From Eubacteriaceae bacterium (GTDB lineage Bacteria > Bacillota > Clostridia > Eubacteriales > Anaerofustaceae), in NCBI GenBank assembly GCA_017613995.1, contig JAGACT010000035.1, forward strand, positions 1 through 5,104: a DNA stretch of 5,104 bases, written 5' to 3'. Both the position numbers and the translations under genes were made by a program. Positions 1-5,104 of this stretch are shown here, in pieces. The notes under the pieces were generated by a model that was not told where the DNA came from, ran no database searches, and saw only the letters and a list, made by a program, of their open reading frames with translations. Positions within the stretch are counted from its first letter, which is position 1. Each line of letters starts with the position of its first letter.

Positions 1-1
1 C

Positions 2-865
2 GTCACCGCCATCCTGGTGAACCTGGTTTTAAACTACTGGCTTATCTTCGGCCGCCTGGGCCTTCCGAGGCTGGAAGTTAGAGGAGCCGACGTGGCCACC
101 GTGGTCTCCAGGTTCGTGGAGCTCTGTGTGGTGCTCACCTGGGTGCTCACCCACGCCGAACGCTGCCCCTTTTTCAGAGGAGCCCTCGGAAGCCTTCGGA
201 TCCCCGGCAGTCTCGCTCTTCGGATCGTAAAGGTGGGCACTCCCCTGTTCGCCAACGAGTTCCTCTGGAGCCTGGGCATGACGGTTATAAACCAGTGCTA
301 TTCCACCAGGGGCCTTTCCTCTGTGGCCGCGGTGAACATCACCATGACCATCTCGAACCTGTTCGCCATCGTCATGATGGCCTCCGGCACCGCCATATCC
401 ATCATGGTGGGGCAGGCCCTGGGAAGCGGGGACAAACAGGCGGCCCGGGAGCTGGACACGAAACTCATCTTCACGGCCCTGGCGGCCAATACCGCCGTGG
501 CGGCTGTGCTTTTCGCCTTCTCCGGTGCCATACCCAGGCTCTACAACGTGGAGGACAGCGTCAGGACCCTCGCCTCTTCCCTGCTGAGGCTCGAAGCGGT
601 ATACTTCCCCATGGGGGCGGTCATCACCGCCGTGTACTTCACGATCCGTTCCGGAGGAAAGACCGTCATCACCTTCCTGTTCGACAGCTTCTATACCTGG
701 GTGGTCCCGGTGAGCCTGGCCTACTGTCTGTCCCGCTTCACCTCCATGGACGTGCTGGGCATGTTCTTTCTGGTCAGGGCCATCGACGTCATAAAGCTCG
801 TCATAGGCCTTTCGATGCTGAGGCGCGATTTCTGGCTCAACGACATGGTGCACGATCTGAGCTGA
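2..865 (+). CDS. MATE-family multidrug/cation efflux transporter, C-terminal part (5' end outside window)
   Basis: The reading frame is already open at the window edge and ends in TGA at 863-865, giving 287 residues. MATE proteins usually have about 450, so roughly the last 60-65% is present and the true start lies upstream. The GTG at 17 lies inside the conserved region and is not a credible start. Seen: many hydrophobic membrane segments (about residues 1-17, 31-50, 110-138, 153-175, 198-216, 221-243 and 250-272). The GLP/VRGADVATVVSR region at 20-37 and the second-half repeat opening LRIVKVGTPLFANEF (73-87) resemble MATE proteins, as does GQALGSGDKQAARE (137-150) in a cytoplasmic loop. Family knowledge: inner-membrane 12-helix antiporters that use Na+ or H+ gradients to expel cationic drugs or metabolites. 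The substrate cannot be read from sequence. The gene has its own terminator and is probably separate from the polyphosphate operon. Family call is confident; specificity is unknown. Confidence 0.9.
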   Translation, partial: VTAILVNLVLNYWLIFGRLGLPRLEVRGADVATVVSRFVELCVVLTWVLTHAERCPFFRGALGSLRIPGSLALRIVKVGTPLFANEFLWSLGMTVINQCYSTRGLSSVAAVNITMTISNLFAIVMMASGTAISIMVGQALGSGDKQAARELDTKLIFTALAANTAVAAVLFAFSGAIPRLYNVEDSVRTLASSLLRLEAVYFPMGAVITAVYFTIRSGGKTVITFLFDSFYTWVVPVSLAYCLSRFTSMDVLGMFFLVRAIDVIKLVIGLSMLRRDFWLNDMVHDLS

Positions 866-881
866 TATTATAATTATGAGG

Positions 882-905
882 CCGTCCCTTCCGGGACGGT
901 TTTTT
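882..905 (+). terminator. Rho-independent terminator of the MATE gene
   Basis: A perfect 7-bp GC-rich stem (CCGTCCC 882-888 pairing with GGGACGG 893-899) closes a TTCC tetraloop and is followed directly by six T residues (900-905). It starts 17 bases after the MATE stop codon. On the opposite strand no T-run follows the stem, so it acts only on + strand transcripts. It separates the exporter from the polyphosphate operon. Confidence 0.93.
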
Positions 906-926
906 CATGCCCCGGCGATTTTATTC

Positions 927-953
927 TTCACTGAGCCCAATACATGGTATAAT
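927..953 (+). promoter_or_regulatory. Sigma70-type extended -10 promoter of the polyphosphate operon
   Basis: A perfect TATAAT (948-953) is preceded by TG one base upstream, making the extended -10 element TGGTATAAT (945-953). No good -35 box is present. The best candidates are TTCACT at 927-932 (4 of 6 consensus bases, but only a 15-bp spacer) and TCTTCA at 925-930 (17-bp spacer, 3 of 6). Extended -10 promoters often tolerate a weak -35. The expected transcription start is near 960, giving an A-rich leader of about 40 bases. The site lies after the upstream terminator and 45 bp before the PPK2-type start codon, as expected for the operon promoter. No clear operator or Pho box was recognised. 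Confidence 0.8.
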
Positions 954-987
954 ACTAAATTGGAGAAAAAACGACAAAATATACATC

Positions 988-994
988 GGAGGAG
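988..994 (+). promoter_or_regulatory. Ribosome binding site that fixes the start of the PPK2-type gene
   Basis: GGAGGAG is a near-perfect Shine-Dalgarno sequence. The core GGAGG (988-992) lies six bases before the ATG at 999. The same frame is open back to an ATG at 876, but that longer version would translate through the upstream terminator hairpin and the promoter and has no matching ribosome binding site. The start is therefore 999. Confidence 0.9.
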
Positions 995-998
995 ATAT

Positions 999-2474
999 AT
1001 GCTCAAAGATCACGTATTCGAGGACGACGGCCTTTCAAAGGAAGAAAGGAAGGAAAAGATTTCCGAGCTGCAGGATTACCTCAGCGGCAGCCTTCAGAGG
1101 CTCACCACGGAAAAGCTGCCCGTCATAGTTCTGGTGGAGGGATATTCCGCCGCCGGCAAGGGCACCCTCATCAACAAGCTCATAAGCGAGATAGACCCCA
1201 GGTACTGCTCGGTATTCAATTATGAGGCCCTCCCCATCGAGGAGAGGCGCTACCCCTACCTGCACCCCTTCTTCTGCGCGCTGCCCGAGGAAGGCAAGAT
1301 CCAGTTCATGGATCTGGGCTGGATGGAGGACGCCGTTAGAAACCGCCTCAGCGGTGACTGGGACGGTAAGAGATACCGCCAGAACCTGCTTTCCGCCAGA
1401 AGGTTCGAGCGCCAGCTCAAGAACAACGGCTACCTGGTGATCAAGCTGTTCATGGCCATCGACAGGGAGACCCAGAAGCAGCGCCTGGACGATCTGAGAA
1501 AGAAGGAGAGCACAGCCTGGAGAGTGGACGCCCACGACCTGAGGCAGAACGCCAAGTTCGACGACGTCACCAGGGCCTACGACGACTTCATGCAGGAGAC
1601 CGGGGAAAGCTTCCCGTGGCACATCATCGACGGCTCCAACTCATCCAAGGCCTGCTACAACGCCTTCAGGATCATCACCGACGCCATCAAGGATACCTTC
1701 GCCTCCGGCAAGTACAACGGCGAGCCCTACGACGAGGAATTCCCGCTGGTGGAAATGCCGAAGCTCAAGGATGTGGACCTGAGCCCCTGTCTCACCCAGG
1801 AGGAATACAAGAGCGAACTCAAGAGGCTCCAGGGCAGCATCGAGGAGCTGCAGTACAGGATCAAGAGAAAGAACATACCCGTGATCATAGCCTACGAGGG
1901 ATGGGACGCCGCCGGCAAAGGCGGGAACATCAAGAGGCTCGCGTATCCTCTGGATCCCAGGGGGATGAAAGTGCATCCCATCGGTTCCCCGGAGCCCCAC
2001 GAGAAGGCCAGGCACTTCCTTTACCGTTTCTACACCCGTCTTCCCGAGACCGGATCCTTTGCCATCTTTGACCGCACCTGGTACGGCAGGGTCATGGTGG
2101 AGAGGCTCGAGGGCTTCTGCACGGAGAACGACTGGAAGCGTGCCTATAACGAGATCAACGAGTTCGAAGAGGACATGGTCAACTGGGGAGCCCTGGTGCT
2201 GAAGTTCTGGATCGACATCGACAGCGACACCCAGCTGCAGCGTTTCGAGGACCGTCAGAACACTCCCGAGAAGCAGTGGAAAATAACCGACGAGGACTGG
2301 AGAAACAGGGAGAAATGGGACCAGTACGAGGTAGCCGTGGACGAGATGCTCGAAAAGACATCCACCAAATTCGCCCCCTGGCACATCATCGAATCGGTGG
2401 ACAAGAAGTACGCGAGGATAAAGGTCCTCAGGATAGTCGAGGAAGAACTTACAAGAATTCTTAAGGAGAGATAA
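999..2474 (+). CDS. pap: Polyphosphate:AMP phosphotransferase, two-domain PPK2 family (class II-like)
   Basis: The 491-residue cytosolic protein has two tandem PPK2 domains, matching the roughly 475-500 residues of known two-domain members (Acinetobacter PAP, Pseudomonas PA3455). Predicted reaction: AMP + polyP(n) to ADP + polyP(n-1). N-domain (about 16-235): Walker A GYSAAGKG at 48-55, but the Walker B region reads MDLGWM (104-109). C-domain (about 266-491): Walker A GWDAAGKGG (301-309), canonical Walker B FDRTWYGR (357-364), and the lid region NTPEKQWK (421-428) with KWDQY (439-443). Each domain ends in a PWHII/S-type strand (206-210 and 460-464). Family knowledge says the C-terminal domain is the catalytic one in such fusions, which fits the degenerate N-terminal Walker B here. 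It is the first gene of an operon, four bases before ppk1. AMP rather than ADP as acceptor is inferred from the two-domain layout; ADP or other nucleotide preference cannot be excluded. Confidence 0.92.
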   Translation: MLKDHVFEDDGLSKEERKEKISELQDYLSGSLQRLTTEKLPVIVLVEGYSAAGKGTLINKLISEIDPRYCSVFNYEALPIEERRYPYLHPFFCALPEEGKIQFMDLGWMEDAVRNRLSGDWDGKRYRQNLLSARRFERQLKNNGYLVIKLFMAIDRETQKQRLDDLRKKESTAWRVDAHDLRQNAKFDDVTRAYDDFMQETGESFPWHIIDGSNSSKACYNAFRIITDAIKDTFASGKYNGEPYDEEFPLVEMPKLKDVDLSPCLTQEEYKSELKRLQGSIEELQYRIKRKNIPVIIAYEGWDAAGKGGNIKRLAYPLDPRGMKVHPIGSPEPHEKARHFLYRFYTRLPETGSFAIFDRTWYGRVMVERLEGFCTENDWKRAYNEINEFEEDMVNWGALVLKFWIDIDSDTQLQRFEDRQNTPEKQWKITDEDWRNREKWDQYEVAVDEMLEKTSTKFAPWHIIESVDKKYARIKVLRIVEEELTRILKER

Positions 2475-2478
2475 AACC

Positions 2479-4578
2479 ATGGTCATAGATCCCGGGGATC
2501 ATTCATGCTTCATATGCAGGGAGATGTCCTGGCTGAAGTTCAATCTCAGAGTGCTGGAACAGGCGGCGGACCGCAACGTTCCGGTACTGGAACGGCTCAA
2601 GTTCCTGGGCATCTACTATTCAAACCTGGACGAGTTCTTCATGGTCCGGGTCGGTTCCATCACCCACCGCAGCGAGATGCTGCCGGACGTCACCGACATC
2701 AAGACGGGATGGAACGCAGACACCCAGCTGAAGAACATCTTCAGGGAAGTGCGCGCCCAGCAGACCAGGGCCGAGGAGACCTACAGAAAGATCGCAAAGT
2801 CCCTCAAGGACGCCGGCATCGAGATCATCGACTTCAAGCATATCTCCAAGGTCGACGAGAGCATCGCGAAGAAGATCTTCTCGGAGGTCAGGCCCATGCT
2901 CTCCCCCAACATCGTGGACAGCCAGCACCCCTGGCCCTTCCTGGGCAACCTGGAGGAATACACCGCGGTGATGCTGGGAGCCGACGACAAGGCGAAGATC
3001 GGCATCATATCCCACTACAGGCTTCCGGCCTTCAGGGTATATGAGGCCAACGACGTACAGAAGATCTTCGTCATGTCCGAGCTGGTCAAGCACTTCGCCC
3101 CCCAGCTGTTCAAGCGCTACGCCGTCAAGGATACCGTGACCCTGAGGGTCACCCGCAACGCAGACATCTTCGCCGACGACAACGTCAACATGATGAGCTG
3201 GAACGACGACGACTTCCGCAAGAGCATGGAGGTCATGCTCAAGAAGAGAAAGAGGATGATGCCCGTCAGACTGCAGATCTGCGGCAGTCCCTCGGCCAGG
3301 ATGCTGGAGATACTGGAAAGCAAGCTGCCGATAAGCGAGCGCAACGTGTTCATCTCGGCGGTGCCCTTCTCGATCTCCTTCTCTTCGCTGGTGCACTCTT
3401 CGCCGGGTATGAAGTACGTTCCCAGGACGCCCTCCAGAAACGTGCTTCTGCACAAGGGCGAATATTTCCGCTACCTGCGCAGCCACGATCTGATGCTGTC
3501 CTTCCCGTATCAGAGCATCACCCCCTTCATAGACATGCTCTATGAGGCGGCGGACGATCCGGACGTGGTCTCCATAAAGATCACTTTGTACCGTCTGGCC
3601 TCCAGCAGCAAGCTGGCGGCGGCGCTGGCCTACGCGGCGGACCAGGGCAAGCACGTGGAATGCATGCTGGAACTCAGGGCCCGATTCGACGAACAGAGCA
3701 ACATCGACTACAGCGAGATGCTTCAGGAAGCGGGATGCACCGTGTTCTACGGGCTCAAGGAGTACAAGGTCCACTGCAAGGTGTGCTCCATCGTGAGAAA
3801 GACCGCCAACGGGGTGGAATACTTCACCCAGATAGGGACGGGCAACTACAATGAGGTCACTAGCGAGCAGTACTGCGATCTGTCCCTCATCACCAGCGAC
3901 GAATCCGTCGGAAAGGACGCCATGGCCCTGTTCGACGCCCTGGCCACCGGAGAGATACCGGAGGCGGGAAACACCCTGCTCATCGCCCCCCAGGGCTTCA
4001 AGAGCCGCATATTGGAACTCATGGAGGAACAGAGGCTTCTCGGGTCCGAAGGACGCATCTCCATCAAGGTCAACAGCCTCAACGACTACGACGTGATGAC
4101 CAAGCTCATCGAATGCTCCCAGGCGGGCGTCAAGGTGGAACTGTTCATCCGCGGCATCTGCTGCATACGTCCCGGCATAGAGGGCATGAGCGAGAACATA
4201 ACGGTCAAGAGCGTCGTGGGAAGATATCTGGAGCATTCAAGGATCTTCATCTTCGGCACCGGCAGGGACGTGAAGGTGTACATAGGAAGCGGAGACCTTC
4301 TGAACCGCAACACCCAGAGACGCGTGGAGGTATTCGTGCCGGTCAGGACCAGGGATACCCTCACCGACGTATACACGGTCATGAGGGACTTCAGGGACGA
4401 CTCAGTCACCGGATGGCTCATGAACACCGACGGGGACTATACCAAGGATACCCAGGCTGTGGGCGGCGCGAGCCACGATACCCTTTACAGCTACTTCTCC
4501 TCCAGATTCGTGGAGGCGGAGCCGGATAATCCCCGCAGCTCCTTCGTCGACAGGCTCAAGGCCCTGTTCGCGAAATGA
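2479..4578 (+). CDS. ppk1: Polyphosphate kinase 1
   Basis: The 699-residue protein is the usual PPK1 length (E. coli 688) and reversibly transfers ATP gamma-phosphate to polyphosphate through a phosphohistidine. Expected domains: N (about 1-105, with REMSWLKFN 14-22 and YYSNLDEFFMVRVG 46-59), head (106-315), then phospholipase D-like C1 (316-500) and C2 (501-690). Key residues are present: RTPSRN (316-321), ITLYRLA with Arg372, ELRARFDEQ with Arg402, and VHCK with His432, aligning with the E. coli autophosphorylated His435. GTGNYNEVTS (453-462) and YLEHSR with His586, aligning with E. coli His592, are also present. An AAGGAG Shine-Dalgarno (2463-2468) lies inside the end of the upstream gene, 10 bases before the ATG. 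The 4-bp gap suggests co-transcription and probably translational coupling. The gene ends in tandem TGA TGA. The enzyme appears intact and is likely membrane-associated or cytosolic. The direction favoured in vivo is not visible from sequence. Confidence 0.97.
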   Translation: MVIDPGDHSCFICREMSWLKFNLRVLEQAADRNVPVLERLKFLGIYYSNLDEFFMVRVGSITHRSEMLPDVTDIKTGWNADTQLKNIFREVRAQQTRAEETYRKIAKSLKDAGIEIIDFKHISKVDESIAKKIFSEVRPMLSPNIVDSQHPWPFLGNLEEYTAVMLGADDKAKIGIISHYRLPAFRVYEANDVQKIFVMSELVKHFAPQLFKRYAVKDTVTLRVTRNADIFADDNVNMMSWNDDDFRKSMEVMLKKRKRMMPVRLQICGSPSARMLEILESKLPISERNVFISAVPFSISFSSLVHSSPGMKYVPRTPSRNVLLHKGEYFRYLRSHDLMLSFPYQSITPFIDMLYEAADDPDVVSIKITLYRLASSSKLAAALAYAADQGKHVECMLELRARFDEQSNIDYSEMLQEAGCTVFYGLKEYKVHCKVCSIVRKTANGVEYFTQIGTGNYNEVTSEQYCDLSLITSDESVGKDAMALFDALATGEIPEAGNTLLIAPQGFKSRILELMEEQRLLGSEGRISIKVNSLNDYDVMTKLIECSQAGVKVELFIRGICCIRPGIEGMSENITVKSVVGRYLEHSRIFIFGTGRDVKVYIGSGDLLNRNTQRRVEVFVPVRTRDTLTDVYTVMRDFRDDSVTGWLMNTDGDYTKDTQAVGGASHDTLYSYFSSRFVEAEPDNPRSSFVDRLKALFAK

Positions 4579-4584
4579 TGACAC

Positions 4585-4606
4585 CGGCCGGGCCCGCGCC
4601 CGGCCG
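4585..4606 (+). terminator. Strong GC hairpin after ppk1, possible weak or leaky terminator
   Basis: A perfect 9-bp all-GC stem (CGGCCGGGC 4585-4593 pairing with GCCCGGCCG 4598-4606) encloses a four-base CCGC loop, seven bases after the ppk1 stop. It is followed only by TTCTAAATT, so the T-tract is poor compared with the six-T run at 900-905. It may be a terminator, a leaky attenuator allowing read-through into the amidotransferase gene, or a 3'-end stabilising or processing structure. The hairpin is seen directly; termination is inference. Confidence 0.6.
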
Positions 4607-4626
4607 TTCTAAATTGTGAGGTAAAG

Positions 4627-5104
4627 ATGAAAAGACCCATGATCGGGCTTACGGCGAACACCGCCGACGACCCGGCTAAGATCGATATAAAGATAAACTA
4701 TCTTCGGAGCATCGAGGCAGCCGGAGGCATCCCCGTGGTGCTCCCCCACTGCTGCGGCACCGGCATCATCCCGGAACTTCTGGAAGGGCTCGACGGGATC
4801 CTGCTGACGGGAGGCGGGGATGTGGATCCTTCATATTACGGAGAAGAAAAGATCCCGCAGTGCCACGAACCCGACGCGGAAAGGGACGTTTTCGAGATCG
4901 AACTCCTTAAACTGGCCAGGGAAGCGGGAAAGCCCGTCCTGGGCATCTGCCGGGGCTGCCAGATGATGAACGCCGCCATGGGGGGAAGCCTCATACAGGA
5001 TATCCCTTCCCAGAAGAGCAGCGATGTGACCCACTATCAGACCGCCGACGGCTCACTCCCCGTACATTCGGTCAGGATCCTGCAGGGTAGCCTTCTTCAT
5101 GACA
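4627..5104 (+). CDS. Gamma-glutamyl-gamma-aminobutyrate hydrolase-like class I glutamine amidotransferase (peptidase C26), 3' end outside window
   Basis: The frame runs open from ATG 4627 to the window edge: 159 complete codons of a protein usually about 230-260 residues. A GAGG ribosome binding site (4618-4621) sits five bases before the ATG. Seen: N-terminal RPMIGLTAN (3-11), AAGGIPVVLP (31-40), LDGILLTGGGDVDPSYYGEE (55-74) and the nucleophile elbow PVLGICRGCQMMN (103-115) with predicted catalytic Cys108. GGSLIQDIP follows (119-127), then a His-containing region (HYQ, PVHSV). The partner His and Glu of the Cys-His-Glu triad should lie beyond the window. Family members such as E. coli PuuD hydrolyse gamma-glutamyl amide bonds, for example gamma-glutamyl-GABA in putrescine breakdown. 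With no other puu-like gene visible, the real substrate is unknown. It follows ppk1 by 48 bp with a hairpin between, so co-transcription is uncertain. No promoter of its own was recognised. Confidence 0.9.
   Translation, partial: MKRPMIGLTANTADDPAKIDIKINYLRSIEAAGGIPVVLPHCCGTGIIPELLEGLDGILLTGGGDVDPSYYGEEKIPQCHEPDAERDVFEIELLKLAREAGKPVLGICRGCQMMNAAMGGSLIQDIPSQKSSDVTHYQTADGSLPVHSVRILQGSLLHD

Noticed and set aside
29..853. Minus-strand open frame of 274 codons opposite the MATE gene.
   Set aside because: Its highly charged His/Gly/Glu-rich translation is typical of reading hydrophobic membrane codons backwards. It has no motif support.
867..874. A second TATAAT at 869-874, within the palindrome ATTATAAT that also gives TATAAT on the minus strand.
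   Set aside because: There is no supporting -35 on the + strand (TGGTGC at 846-851), and a transcript from it would run straight into the terminator at 882-905. It is more likely AT-rich spacer sequence.
876..998. Possible 41-residue N-terminal extension of the PPK2-type protein starting at ATG 876.
   Set aside because: This stretch contains the upstream terminator hairpin and the operon's own promoter, and the strong Shine-Dalgarno sits just before ATG 999.
1641..2486. Minus-strand open frame of 281 codons opposite the second PPK2 domain, and a similar one at 1035-1622.
   Set aside because: Both have compositional shadow character and no recognisable domain, promoter or ribosome binding site. 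The opposite strand is a clear PPK2-family gene.
2620..4236. Very long open frame on the minus strand (538 codons) opposite ppk1.
   Set aside because: It is an antisense shadow of a GC-ending codon gene. The product is low-complexity, rich in H, V, D, G and L, with no family motif, while the + strand carries a fully conserved PPK1.
4610..4615. TAAATT as a possible -10 box for the amidotransferase gene.
   Set aside because: It is a poor match (4 of 6), the -35 position would fall inside the GC hairpin, and it lies only 11 bases before the start codon, leaving almost no leader.

Overview
The window is bacterial. A consensus extended -10 promoter, GGAGG-type ribosome binding sites and an intrinsic terminator with a T-tract all point to Bacteria rather than Archaea. 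Base composition is moderately GC-rich. Codons mostly end in C or G, and AGG/AGA arginine codons are frequent in all four genes, so no gene looks recently transferred. This would suit an anaerobic Firmicutes-like (Clostridia) or similar lineage, but that is a tentative inference because nothing here fixes the taxon.

Every gene is on the + strand. Positions 2-865 hold the last 287 codons of a MATE-family membrane exporter that begins upstream of the window. It is closed by a clean intrinsic terminator at 882-905. A new transcription unit starts at a TGGTATAAT promoter (945-953). Its first gene is a two-domain PPK2-family enzyme of the polyphosphate:AMP phosphotransferase type (999-2474). Four bases later comes polyphosphate kinase 1, ppk1 (2479-4578). 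After a 48-bp gap with a strong GC hairpin, the window ends inside a class I glutamine amidotransferase-like hydrolase of the peptidase C26 (PuuD / gamma-glutamyl-GABA hydrolase-like) family, starting at 4627.

The core of the window is a compact two-gene polyphosphate operon. PPK1 reversibly moves the gamma-phosphate of ATP onto a polyphosphate chain. The PPK2-type enzyme spends polyphosphate to phosphorylate AMP to ADP. With adenylate kinase the pair would let a cell store phosphoanhydride energy as polyphosphate and recover adenylate charge from it. No exopolyphosphatase (ppx) or phosphate transporter gene is visible here. The flanking MATE and amidotransferase genes have no evident functional link to this pair. 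I see no mobile element, CRISPR array, tRNA/rRNA or long repeat, and no gene-free stretch over 300 bases. The region is mostly ordinary core metabolism, and the findings are modest.
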